The notes under the pieces were generated by a model, which made no database searches, was not told where the DNA came from, and was given only the letters and a program-made list of their open reading frames with translations. The translations under genes were made by a program, and so were the position numbers. From Paenibacillus solani (GTDB lineage Bacteria > Bacillota > Bacilli > Paenibacillales > Paenibacillaceae): 38,066 bases of DNA. Positions 7,350 to 15,666 of this stretch are shown piece after piece. The first letter of the stretch is position 1. The number at the start of each line of letters is the position of its first letter. The stretch covers positions 2,248,623 to 2,286,688 of the forward strand of contig NZ_LIUT01000001.1 in assembly GCF_001277345.1 (NCBI RefSeq), read 5' to 3'.

Positions 7350-8198
7350 CTAGCGCGCTTTAGCCGAGACCCTTCGACTTGATAAAGCGATACATCCCGC
7401 AACAATGATCACACCACCGATCACGGTCAACATGTCCGGAATCTCTTGCCAAAATATAAAACCAAACAATCCATTCAGTACAAGACCGAAATAACTGACA
7501 ACTTGAACCACAATAGCACTCTCATGCGTAAATGCCCGAGTCAGGAACACTTGTCCAAGCAGTGAAACCACACCTATAGCCAGCAGGTATGCTGACTGCA
7601 ACAAATTTGGAATGACAAATTGCTGCCACATAAAGGGCAACGCCACCAGTGTCGATGTTGCCACAAAATAAAATACAATTTCATAGGATGGATGTATTTT
7701 GCTCAAATAACGAATGGAGATTCCGGCGGCTGCTGAAAAGACAGCACTCAGTATTCCTACCAAAGCATAAACTGAATAACTGGAATACTCATGTGGCTTA
7801 ACAAGGAGAGCAGCACCCAGGAAGATAAAGGGCAGTATGCCCAGAGTTCTTCGGGAAAGCTTCTCTTTTAAGAAAATAACGGACAGCACGATCACAAATA
7901 CGGGAGACATCTGTGCGAGTATGCTTGCATCCGTCAAAGGGATTCTGGACAAGGTGAAAAAATAGGCAAGCATGTACAAACCGCCCAGCACACCTCTTAA
8001 TGCCAGCATGGGAATTCCTGATCTGGAAAAAGAGATCTGTTTGGAACGCATCAACACAAGGATCAGGATGGTTCCGATCAATCCACGGAAGAATGCAATC
8101 TCCGCTGGTGGAATCGTTCCACTAACCTCCTTCACCAGAACATTCATCACACTAAATACCAACGATGAGAACAAAGCTAACCATACACCATTTTTCAT
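7350..8198 (-). CDS. EamA/DMT-family transporter, probable metallophore exporter
   Basis: 282-aa integral membrane protein with about ten hydrophobic helices in two EamA repeats (first about 5-135, second about 145-275), the drug/metabolite transporter layout. Start at 8198 because AGAGG lies 5 nt upstream of it, inside the longer frame that begins at 8213. It follows cntF by 39 nt. In Pseudomonas aeruginosa the pseudopaline exporter CntI is also an EamA-type protein in the cnt operon, so export of the opine metallophore is the natural reading here. Energy source is presumably the proton gradient. It is not sequence proof; EamA proteins carry many substrates. Confidence 0.8.
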   Translation of the reverse strand: MKNGVWLALFSSLVFSVMNVLVKEVSGTIPPAEIAFFRGLIGTILILVLMRSKQISFSRSGIPMLALRGVLGGLYMLAYFFTLSRIPLTDASILAQMSPVFVIVLSVIFLKEKLSRRTLGILPFIFLGAALLVKPHEYSSYSVYALVGILSAVFSAAAGISIRYLSKIHPSYEIVFYFVATSTLVALPFMWQQFVIPNLLQSAYLLAIGVVSLLGQVFLTRAFTHESAIVVQVVSYFGLVLNGLFGFIFWQEIPDMLTVIGGVIIVAGCIALSSRRVSAKAR

Positions 8199-8237
8199 GA
8201 GAACCTCTTTCATCGTAGATTATATAAACTCAACATA

Positions 8238-9026
8238 TTACTCCAGATCGTATGCCGCTGATAACAGGCACTTCGTATACTCATGCCGTTCAGGCTCACC
8301 GATTAGCTCACTCGCAAACTCATCTACGATTTCCCCATCCTTCATGACGATGATTCGATTGCTCATCTGATAAACGGCTGCAATATCATGAGAAATGAAC
8401 AAGAATGACATCTCCAGATCTATTTGCAATTGTTTTAACAGCTGGAGAATATGATCTTGCACCGTAACATCCAGGCTGGAAGTGGGTTCATCACAGATAA
8501 GCAACTGTGGCCTGAGACTGATGCCTCTTGCAATCGCGACCCGCTGACGTTGTCCTCCACTGAGTTCATGGGGGTAACGATCCAGATGTTCCGGGCCGAG
8601 TCCCACCATATCCAGCAGCTTTACTGCTGTTTCACGTCTGGTATGCCTTACATTCGCAAGAAAGGATGGTTTAACTTCAGGAAAATTATCGAGAGGTTCC
8701 AGCATGGATCGCCAAACAGGTAATCGATCATTCAAGGACGTATTACTGTCCTGAAATACAACCTGTATGTGCTGCCTCATATTTCTGAGTAAGTTCTTTT
8801 TTGCATGTACAAGTGAGTTCCCATTCAGACATATATCTCCACGATCCGGCCTTTCCAACGCAAGGAGTAAACGTGCAAGCGAACTTTTGCCACTGCCGCT
8901 CTCGCCTACAAGTCCCACGCATTCCCCTTTCTGTATAGTGAAGGACATCTGACGGACCGCATGAACAGCATCCTTGCCATGTCCATACGTTTTAACCAGA
9001 TTAGAAACATTCAGCAATGATTCCAT
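8238..9026 (-). CDS. cntF: Metallophore ABC importer ATPase CntF (OppF/DppF-like)
   Basis: 262-aa ATP-binding subunit of an oligopeptide/nickel-type ABC importer. Walker A GESGSGKSS (about 40-48), signature LSGGQRQR, Walker B LLICDEPTSSLD and switch histidine in FISHDIA are all present. It shows the OppF/DppF traits of this class (HAVRQMSFTIQKGECVG at the front, VVFQDSNTSLNDR). It begins 6 nt after cntD with GGAGG in that gene's last codons. With CntD it should drive uptake of the metal-opine complex through CntBC. The cnt symbol rests on the operon partners; by sequence alone DppF or NikE would be equally possible. Confidence 0.82.
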   Translation of the reverse strand: MESLLNVSNLVKTYGHGKDAVHAVRQMSFTIQKGECVGLVGESGSGKSSLARLLLALERPDRGDICLNGNSLVHAKKNLLRNMRQHIQVVFQDSNTSLNDRLPVWRSMLEPLDNFPEVKPSFLANVRHTRRETAVKLLDMVGLGPEHLDRYPHELSGGQRQRVAIARGISLRPQLLICDEPTSSLDVTVQDHILQLLKQLQIDLEMSFLFISHDIAAVYQMSNRIIVMKDGEIVDEFASELIGEPERHEYTKCLLSAAYDLE

Positions 9027-9032
9027 TATCCA

Positions 9033-9878
9033 TTACCTCCACATTCCCGTTTCTTGTATATGGGGACCATGCTTGCGAGTGATTCGGGGACAAGCCCGCA
9101 ACAGCGCTTGCGTATACGGATGTTGGGGGTCATCCCGAATCTGATCGCGGCTTCCCGTTTCCACAAGACGACCATTTTGCATCACTGCGATCCGATGTGA
9201 ACGCTTGATGACCTGCCTCAAATCATGGGAGATCAAAAGAATTGCACAGCCGACTTCACGCTGGAGATCCTCCATTAAGTCCATAATAGCTCTTCCTGTG
9301 ATGACATCCAGCGCAGTGATTGGTTCATCTGCAACCAGCAGAGCCGGCTTCAGCATTAAAGCGGCAGCAAGCGCAATGCGCTGTAATTGCCCTCCACTCA
9401 ACTGATAAGGATAACTCCGAAATGAGCGTTCTGCTGGGAGTTTCACTCGATGCAGCCAGTCCATGGCCATTTTTTTCGCTTCCGCATGTGTGACCTGAGC
9501 ATGTGTGCGAATGACTTCCACCAGTTGATGGCCCACTTTTATGAAAGGTGTGAAGCTGCCTCGATAATCCTGAAATACGCATCCAATTGCTTGGCCTCGC
9601 AACGATTTTACGTATCGGGCCGGGGCTTCTAACAGATTTGTCCCCTGAAAAAGAATCTGTCCATGAGTAACGGTGAGCGGTCTGGCCAAGAGGCTTGCTA
9701 TGGCACTCGCTGTAATGCTTTTACCGCTTCCGCTTTCTCCAACAATGGCCAGTGTTTCTCCGATATGAATTTCGAACGTAATGTCCTCCGTAATGCTGTG
9801 GATACTCCCTTTATTCAAGACACTTATCGCCAGCTGATTTACCTTAAGGACGGGATGTCCTTCTTGTAATTTCTTCAC
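9033..9878 (-). CDS. cntD: Metallophore ABC importer ATPase CntD (OppD/DppD-like)
   Basis: About 281-aa ATP-binding subunit. Walker A GESGSGKS (about 47-54), Q-loop VFQDYRGSFTPF, signature LSGGQLQR, Walker B LLVADEPITALD and ISHDLRQV are intact. The C-terminal PQHPYTQALLRACPR is the extension typical of the OppD/OppF/Dpp/Nik class. Start taken as GTG at 9878 because GGAGG lies 7 nt upstream of it; the ATG at 9899 has no ribosome binding site. It pairs with CntF in one importer. Placement between the permease cntC and cntF matches cnt and dpp operon order. Confidence 0.82.
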   Translation of the reverse strand: MKKLQEGHPVLKVNQLAISVLNKGSIHSITEDITFEIHIGETLAIVGESGSGKSITASAIASLLARPLTVTHGQILFQGTNLLEAPARYVKSLRGQAIGCVFQDYRGSFTPFIKVGHQLVEVIRTHAQVTHAEAKKMAMDWLHRVKLPAERSFRSYPYQLSGGQLQRIALAAALMLKPALLVADEPITALDVITGRAIMDLMEDLQREVGCAILLISHDLRQVIKRSHRIAVMQNGRLVETGSRDQIRDDPQHPYTQALLRACPRITRKHGPHIQETGMWR

Positions 9879-9908
9879 TACTAACCCTCCCATCCACATT
9901 AAATTTCA

Positions 9909-10766
9909 TTAGCGATTGCGCACATCCAGGTGATCCCGTATGCCATCACTGATCAGGTTACAACTAAACACAACGATTAGAATACACACGCCCGGATAAA
10001 TCATCAGCTGCGGAGCAGCCTGGAAATATGAGCGTCCCTCATTCAGCATTGCTCCCCATTCTGGAGCAGGAGGCTGCACGCCTAGACCAAGAAACGAAAG
10101 CATGGATATTAGCAGAATAAATCGGCCTACATCAAGCGCAGTCATGACAGCAAGTGGAGACATGACTTGTCTTACTAAATGACGATATAGAATGGTCCAC
10201 ATCCCGCTGCCTGCTACAACAGCTGCCTTGACATAATCCTTTTCCTTCTCCAGAAGGATAATACTTCGTACCAATCTTGCATAAGTAATCCATTTCACAC
10301 ACGCAACAGCCAGCATGACATGCAGAAGACCGGGTCCCAGGAAACCGGCAACGGCAACAGCGAGCAAAAATTCAGGTACTGCACCTATGCCATCAACGAA
10401 TCTCATCAGCAAAGTGTCCAGGCGTCCACCCCAAAATCCAGATAACATACCGAGAGGCACACCAATCAGGATGACCGTAAGCAGCACCAGAAAAGACGTA
10501 CTCATCGTGGTGCGCGTCCCTTCGATAATACGAGATAATATGCATCTGCCCAGATGGTCTGTACCTAGTGGGAACTGAGCACTGGGAGGAAGTAAACGAT
10601 CTGACATGTTAACCAGCAATGGATCGTTTGGCACGATCCAGGGTCCAATGAGAGCGACGAGAATAAAAACCAGAATGATGCCTGCACCCATCCATACCAG
10701 TGGATTGGAGCGAAGTTGTCGACTTTCGTAAGGGGTTATACTCTGGAGAAGAGATATTCTTTTCAT
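9909..10766 (-). CDS. cntC: Metallophore ABC importer permease CntC (DppC-like)
   Basis: 285-aa permease. An N-terminal helix after about residue 25 (WMGAGIILVFILVALIGPWI), the DppC/NikC signature LGTDHLGRCILSRIIEGTR (about 72-90), and the EAA-type loop (YVKAAVVAGSGMWTILYRHL) are visible, with about six transmembrane helices in all. Its ATG overlaps the cntB stop (ATGA), so it is translationally coupled. It forms the heterodimeric membrane channel with CntB for uptake of the metal-loaded opine. Confidence 0.82.
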   Translation of the reverse strand: MKRISLLQSITPYESRQLRSNPLVWMGAGIILVFILVALIGPWIVPNDPLLVNMSDRLLPPSAQFPLGTDHLGRCILSRIIEGTRTTMSTSFLVLLTVILIGVPLGMLSGFWGGRLDTLLMRFVDGIGAVPEFLLAVAVAGFLGPGLLHVMLAVACVKWITYARLVRSIILLEKEKDYVKAAVVAGSGMWTILYRHLVRQVMSPLAVMTALDVGRFILLISMLSFLGLGVQPPAPEWGAMLNEGRSYFQAAPQLMIYPGVCILIVVFSCNLISDGIRDHLDVRNR

Positions 10767-11707
10767 ACACCGCGCCCCCTTTTGGCACGAATTCTGGGAT
10801 CGAGCAGTCTGTAGCTAAGGTCCACAAGTATATTGGCCGTTACAACAAAAACACCTGTAAGAAGAACGTAACCCTGAATAACAGGATAATTCCGTTGAAT
10901 AATTGCCTCCATGACCATGCTGCCCAGGCCCGGCCATGCAAAAAGAGTCTCTGTCACAACAGAGCCCGCCAGAAGTCCACTCAGACTCATTCCGAAAATC
11001 GTCATGACCGGAAGCAAGGCAGCGCGTAGAGCATGTTTGGCAAGGATCCTCCATTCGGCGATCCCTCTAGCGCGAGCGGCACGAACATACTCTTGAGATA
11101 ACGCATCGAGTATTCCGGACCGGAGCAGCCGAATGTACTCGGGGGCCATAACAAACCCCAGCGTAATCGATGGCAGAATGAGATGTCTAATGTCACCGCT
11201 TCCCATCGTAGGCAGCCAGTTCAACTTGAAGGCAAAGGCATAAACTAACAACAATCCAAGCCAGAAGCTGGGGATGGAAGCGCCGATTAGCGCAAATAAA
11301 CGGCTAAGGTGATCGGGCCATTTTCCTTTATATTTTGCAGCTACAACTCCAAGCGGTACGGATACGAGTAACAGCACGATAACAGCACCTGCAGTTAGGT
11401 TAATGGTAGCGGGAAGTCTATCCATCATCAGGTCCCAAACGGCCCGATTGTTAACCAAAGACCTTCCTAAGTCGAGCTGCAGGACACTCCAAAGCCAGAG
11501 ACCATACTGTTGAATCAACGGCAGATTCAACCCGAGTTGTTCCCTCACCTGCTCCTGATCCAATTGGGAGACCGCTCCCTCACTGGCCTTTAATATCGTG
11601 AGCACCGGATCACCTGGGGCCATCTTCATCAGCAGGAACGTAGCGATACTTAGCATTAAAAGAACAAAAATTAGCTGAATCATTCGTGAAAACAACTGCA
11701 GTAACAT
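10763..11707 (-). CDS. cntB: Metallophore ABC importer permease CntB (DppB-like)
   Basis: 314-aa permease with the DppB/NikB pattern: N-terminal helix (LIFVLLMLSIATFLLMKMAP followed by GDP), LGLNLPLIQQYGLWL, and the EAA loop EYVRAARARGIAEWRILAKH. The C-terminal ETLFAWPGLG is a strong family mark. About six transmembrane helices. It starts one base after the cntA stop and overlaps cntC by 4 nt, the usual A-B-C-D-F order of opine and peptide importers. Confidence 0.82.
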   Translation of the reverse strand: MLLQLFSRMIQLIFVLLMLSIATFLLMKMAPGDPVLTILKASEGAVSQLDQEQVREQLGLNLPLIQQYGLWLWSVLQLDLGRSLVNNRAVWDLMMDRLPATINLTAGAVIVLLLVSVPLGVVAAKYKGKWPDHLSRLFALIGASIPSFWLGLLLVYAFAFKLNWLPTMGSGDIRHLILPSITLGFVMAPEYIRLLRSGILDALSQEYVRAARARGIAEWRILAKHALRAALLPVMTIFGMSLSGLLAGSVVTETLFAWPGLGSMVMEAIIQRNYPVIQGYVLLTGVFVVTANILVDLSYRLLDPRIRAKRGRGV

Positions 11708-11708
11708 A

Positions 11709-13310
11709 TCACTTCACATCCAGTGTATGCGTTAAAATGTAAAACTCCTCTGGTCCCGGTTTCCACCCGGTTACCCGATTGTTCAACCCTACCAGGATGT
11801 TGGGATTGATAATATAGGAGTGAGGCATAGCTTTGTTGATCATAGTGACCGCCTGTTGTGTGAGTTGGTTTCGCTTCTCTGTGTCACCTGTCTCATTAAG
11901 TTCCTTCAAAATGGGCTTAAGTTCTTTCACTTCAATGTTGGCAGGATTATATGAACCTCCCGGAACGTATGCGGAGTTCAGGAAAGAACCCCCGTCTCCC
12001 CTTGGTGAAGTTAAGTAACTGGTAGTAGAGATGTCCCAATCCGTATGATCTGCGATGTAGACTTCGGGATATTCCACAGAAACGATCTCAATGGTGATCC
12101 CTGCTTTAGCCGCTTCAGACTGAACCACCTGAGGGATCAGCGGCAGTTCAGGGTTAACTCCGGTAAAAGCGATAAGCTTCAATGTTAGCGGCTTCCCGTC
12201 CTTCTGGAGCTTGCCATCTGAATCCTTACTGTACCCTGCGTTTTCCAATAACTGAAGTGCGCCTGCTTCATCTACTTTCTGGTAGCCCTCTTTATTGCCA
12301 AAAGAAAGTGAGGCATTAAACGGCCCATTGGCTGGTGATGCATGGCCGAGCATAATATCCTGAACAATCGCATCCCGATCAATGAGTTTATCGAGTGCTT
12401 GACGAACGTGAATGTCGCTAACCTTAGAACTGGCTGGGTTATAGGTGAAATAGTGTGTTCTCAAGCTCGTAACGGAGTTAACATCCAGCTCGCTGTCAGC
12501 ATCAATGGAGACGAGCATCTCTGGAGATAAGTGAAATACAATGTCCGCTTGCTTCGACTGGTAGGCGAGTGTTCTGACATTGGCATCTGCGTTAAACTTG
12601 AATGTAGCTTCGTTTAACTTTGGCTTTCCATCCCAGTAGTCGTCGAAACGTGTAAGGCGTATTTCACTGCCTGAGGTAAAGCTAGTCACCATGAATGGAC
12701 CCGTTCCTACTGGGGCACTGTTAAATGCCACTTTGCCCATACTGTCCTCCGCAGCTACACTGATAATGCTGGTGGTCGGATGTACAAGTTCCGTTGGGAA
12801 CGCAGGGTAAGGTTCTCTTGTTGTTATCTGAAGCTTCTGTCCACTTGCCTCGATCGAATCAATTTTCAGCGCAGCGTCTAGTGCTTTACTGTCAGTAATA
12901 CCTCTCTCGAATGACGCTTTTACAGCTTCAGCATTGAGAAGGGAACCATCCTGGAATTTGATACCTTCCCGAATCGTGAAGATCCAAGTCCGTTCGTCTT
13001 TGGCTTCCCAGTCAGATGCCAGCCAAGGAGTGATCTCCATATTCTCATCAAGACGCAGCAATGTTTCTGTTATACCAGCGCGCAAAGCAATCCACGTATT
13101 ATGCGGATCAAGCGTATCATTGGGAAGACTATGTATGATAGTGACATGTTTGGATGCAGATGAACTGGAATTGTTTGTCTCACTGGGTGACCCGGAAGAA
13201 GTATTCCCCACCTTGTCTTGTGTGCAACCGAATAGAACGATGGACAGACATAACATCAATATAAAACCTAAGAAGACAGTACTGCGCTTAGATCGAATCC
13301 ATAAACTCAT
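11709..13310 (-). CDS. cntA: Metallophore-binding lipoprotein CntA (SBP family 5)
   Basis: 533-aa extracellular substrate-binding protein of the peptide/nickel family 5. A lipoprotein signal ends LFGC (Cys29), followed by a Ser/Asn-rich linker (about 32-50) and the binding domains (LPNDTLDPHNTWIAL near 61, FTIREGIKFQDGSLLNAEAVKAS near 128). It should capture the metal-loaded opine and pass it to CntBC. The ATG overlaps the cntM stop codon (ATGA). Similarity to NikA-type nickel receptors is expected because staphylopine receptors are in that clade; the assignment as CntA rests on its place directly after cntLM. Confidence 0.85.
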   Translation of the reverse strand: MSLWIRSKRSTVFLGFILMLCLSIVLFGCTQDKVGNTSSGSPSETNNSSSSASKHVTIIHSLPNDTLDPHNTWIALRAGITETLLRLDENMEITPWLASDWEAKDERTWIFTIREGIKFQDGSLLNAEAVKASFERGITDSKALDAALKIDSIEASGQKLQITTREPYPAFPTELVHPTTSIISVAAEDSMGKVAFNSAPVGTGPFMVTSFTSGSEIRLTRFDDYWDGKPKLNEATFKFNADANVRTLAYQSKQADIVFHLSPEMLVSIDADSELDVNSVTSLRTHYFTYNPASSKVSDIHVRQALDKLIDRDAIVQDIMLGHASPANGPFNASLSFGNKEGYQKVDEAGALQLLENAGYSKDSDGKLQKDGKPLTLKLIAFTGVNPELPLIPQVVQSEAAKAGITIEIVSVEYPEVYIADHTDWDISTTSYLTSPRGDGGSFLNSAYVPGGSYNPANIEVKELKPILKELNETGDTEKRNQLTQQAVTMINKAMPHSYIINPNILVGLNNRVTGWKPGPEEFYILTHTLDVK

Positions 13311-14665
13311 GATTTGAAAACATCCTCTCTATCCTTTAAGTTTATCGTTTGCATTTCTCTGATAATCACTTCTGCTTCATCCCATGTGCTGTCATTGATG
13401 AGATCAGGAAGAAATGCTTCCGTTCCTTGTTCCTCCATAAATTTTCCTAAATGCTTTTCAAAGTTTACAATTAACGTCTTGGCTTGGGGCATAGGAAGGT
13501 GAAATGCTTGCCCGACAAGGTATAACAGCTTCAATCTTCTGTAATCTTCATAAGGAACACGAGGAATAACCCATCTGCCCGCTTGATCTCGACTCACCTG
13601 TTGGTAAGGTACAGCTGCGAATGGACGGTATTGACCCTGTTCGTCAGGGATAGAGAATGGATCAATAAGGAGAGACGCATACCTAATATATAATAAGTAC
13701 TCTTGGTGAATATCCTCGAACTGAACAAATCCCTCGATGTCTAATCTGGAGAGCGTTTGCTCCTGTACGGGATAGTTGTCATCATTCATAAATTTCAGCA
13801 GATTCACCGGTTCCGCTCCAAACTTCACAAGGATACTGGAAATTTCCTTCCACAGTCTCACCATACTACGGATGGCATCTGGTGTAATGGGTCCTTCCGG
13901 ATATAGCTTGTACATATACTTGCTGGAGCGAGTGAGGCTGAAAATTTCTTGTAAAGAAAATGAATTTAGGAACAACGGTGGATGGACATAAGTCGTAATA
14001 CTTCTGCTTTCTGCCTCGATTGGATGTGATGTACGTTCAGCTTCAATGCCGAGGCTGGACATATAATCCTGAAGTATAAACAACATGCTGCTGTTTGCCT
14101 GGCTGGAACCGATGTATATCTTCCTTTTCAGGCCTTTGACAATCGATTTTAGGAGAGTGGATGCAGCTGGGGGGAACTTTGTCGCTGCATAGTATGTTGA
14201 GAAGCTAATCACCTCTATAAGATCGCGAGACTGGCCAAGGCTTTCCTTCACTAGAATATTAGAGCCTATTCCTGGTGATATCAGAATAATTCGTTCAAGC
14301 TGAATTCGCTGATCCAGCTTCAATTCACGAATGACCTCAACGTAACTGTGGCTGGGAACACATAGAACGATGGTATGCCAATCATCTTCAATGGTGTCGA
14401 ATCCTGCATAAAACTGGTCCAATCGGGCTGTCGCTGAGAGATGCTTGGCTCGCTCAACCAGTACTTCCGTGCAAAGCTGGAAAGAATATTGATCAAGCTC
14501 TTGTTGCAGTCGTTCCGCATGAATTCCCTTGCGGTTGGTCAGACCCAGACGGCAACACCAACCTTTAGACAGATCTACGGCAACATGAATACCCGCTGGC
14601 CCTGCACCAACTATCAATACATTGCCAAGAGGGGCAGTTTCGTGCAGTTTGTTCACCCTCTTCAC
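13307..14665 (-). CDS. cntM: Opine metallophore dehydrogenase CntM
   Basis: 452-aa NAD(P)H-dependent opine dehydrogenase that reductively joins the CntL product to an alpha-keto acid. The dinucleotide-binding motif GAGPAG is at 20-25 with LTNRKG after beta-2, where staphylopine dehydrogenase binds the NADPH phosphate. The middle segment TSHPIEAESRSITTYVHPPL (about 212-231) is highly characteristic of the staphylopine/pseudopaline dehydrogenase family. It follows cntL with a 5-nt gap and overlaps cntA by 4 nt. Whether it prefers pyruvate or 2-oxoglutarate cannot be read from the sequence. Confidence 0.9.
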   Translation of the reverse strand: MKRVNKLHETAPLGNVLIVGAGPAGIHVAVDLSKGWCCRLGLTNRKGIHAERLQQELDQYSFQLCTEVLVERAKHLSATARLDQFYAGFDTIEDDWHTIVLCVPSHSYVEVIRELKLDQRIQLERIILISPGIGSNILVKESLGQSRDLIEVISFSTYYAATKFPPAASTLLKSIVKGLKRKIYIGSSQANSSMLFILQDYMSSLGIEAERTSHPIEAESRSITTYVHPPLFLNSFSLQEIFSLTRSSKYMYKLYPEGPITPDAIRSMVRLWKEISSILVKFGAEPVNLLKFMNDDNYPVQEQTLSRLDIEGFVQFEDIHQEYLLYIRYASLLIDPFSIPDEQGQYRPFAAVPYQQVSRDQAGRWVIPRVPYEDYRRLKLLYLVGQAFHLPMPQAKTLIVNFEKHLGKFMEEQGTEAFLPDLINDSTWDEAEVIIREMQTINLKDREDVFKS

Positions 14666-14670
14666 CTTCC

Positions 14671-15468
14671 TTATACTATGCTGTGCTTCGGTTCGATAAT
14701 TATTGTTTCATAAAAACCTTCCCCTGCTGAAATGGCAGTCCGTCGCCAATCGTCAGACAGATCTTCTTCAAGCGGATAATTAAAAAGCGATTTCAATCCA
14801 TTTCCATACCTCATCATGATGCGCGTGCCGGGTTGAATCTTCTCTTTCAAATCATTTAAAACATCCAGTTTGTTACGAACAAGAGAGGCAATAACAATAT
14901 GCGTAGCTTCATTCACAAAAGATATTTCCTTGAGCGGCTTTCCCGAGAATATGATCCTGTCCCCAAGTCCCCAAGTTTCTGCTACTTTTCTCCCCTGCTC
15001 TACGGCTTCCGGATCGATATCCAAGCATACAATTGTAGCATGGGTCTCATGAGCGATGGTCAGTGCCGAGAGAGGAAATGCGCCTGATCCGATAAAAAGA
15101 ACTTTGGATCGATGTCCAATACGGAAATCACGCAGTTCGTTTCTAACGGATCTGGATAGTATTTCGATGTACTCACTTACATTTAAGCGTTGCTCAATGG
15201 CGAGTCCGGATTGATATTTTTCCATATCACATAGCGCTTGTACAGATGTTTCACGCAGCTGCTCAACGTATAACTGGATTTCCTCCTGACCCCCCCACTC
15301 AAGCCACTGCTTGTCGTTTTCTTCGATCGTCATAAATTGACATAGCGCATCCAGCTTCATTTGTAAGAGATCGAAACACTCTTCGTGCTCCTTCGCATAG
15401 GCACTTAATTGTTTGATTTCGTATTCAAGTGATCTCAAGGAAAGTAAGAAGGCATATTTGCTTTTCAT
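14671..15468 (-). CDS. cntL: Nicotianamine synthase-like CntL
   Basis: 265-aa enzyme that transfers an aminobutyrate group from S-adenosylmethionine to an amino acid, probably histidine, the first step in opine metallophore synthesis. The SAM-binding segment KVLFIGSGAFPLSAL (122-136), DIDPEAVEQGR (150-160) and the signature RYGNGLKSLFNYPL (220-233) are typical of bacterial nicotianamine synthases. Start at 15468 because GGAGG lies 7 nt upstream; the ATG at 15504 has none. First gene of the operon. No histidine racemase (CntK) is present nearby, so L-histidine would be the expected substrate, as in Pseudomonas. Confidence 0.92.
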   Translation of the reverse strand: MKSKYAFLLSLRSLEYEIKQLSAYAKEHEECFDLLQMKLDALCQFMTIEENDKQWLEWGGQEEIQLYVEQLRETSVQALCDMEKYQSGLAIEQRLNVSEYIEILSRSVRNELRDFRIGHRSKVLFIGSGAFPLSALTIAHETHATIVCLDIDPEAVEQGRKVAETWGLGDRIIFSGKPLKEISFVNEATHIVIASLVRNKLDVLNDLKEKIQPGTRIMMRYGNGLKSLFNYPLEEDLSDDWRRTAISAGEGFYETIIIEPKHSIV

Positions 15469-15538
15469 TTCATTCCCTCCGTTCTGGACTAGACACATCA
15501 TCATTCCTTATATCGTGGCAGTATCAACAGAGGTGTGG

Positions 15539-15552
15539 AGAAAGCGCTACCA
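15539..15552. promoter_or_regulatory. cre-like site in cntL leader
   Basis: AGAAAGCGCTACCA matches 11 of 14 positions of the consensus-like cre TGAAAGCGCTTTCA, in the orientation TGGTAGCGCTTTCT on the minus strand. It lies between the cntL -10 box and the gene, where CcpA could act as a roadblock. The match is imperfect and may be chance. Confidence 0.25.
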
Positions 15553-15566
15553 TTTGTAGTGTTTAC

Positions 15567-15594
15567 ATTATACATAAAAAGGTATTTTTGCCAT
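15567..15594 (-). promoter_or_regulatory. Promoter of the cnt metallophore operon
   Basis: -10 TATAAT (15572-15567) with a weak -35 ATGGCA (15594-15589) at 16 nt. The weak -35 coincides with an inverted repeat (15593-15614), fitting a regulated promoter. Confidence 0.5.
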
Positions 15595-15614
15595 ATAGCT
15601 CAAAATGGCTATAT
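15590..15614. promoter_or_regulatory. Dyad overlapping the -35 of the cnt promoter
   Basis: ATATAGC (15593-15599) and GCTATAT (15608-15614) with 8-nt spacer, interleaved with GCCAT/ATGGC (15590-15594, 15605-15609). It does not match the Bacillus Zur or Fur box that I know, but its place suggests a metal-responsive operator. Confidence 0.35.
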
Positions 15615-15643
15615 AAATAAAAGCCCGCAATTTGTGCGGGCCT
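15615..15643 (-). terminator. Terminator of the ROK/GH/MFS operon
   Basis: Minus-strand stem GCCCGC (15641-15636) / GCGGGC (15628-15623), then TTTTATTTAT. It separates the MFS transporter gene from the cnt operon. Confidence 0.85.
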
Positions 15644-15666
15644 TTACGCGTAATCTGATAGAATTG

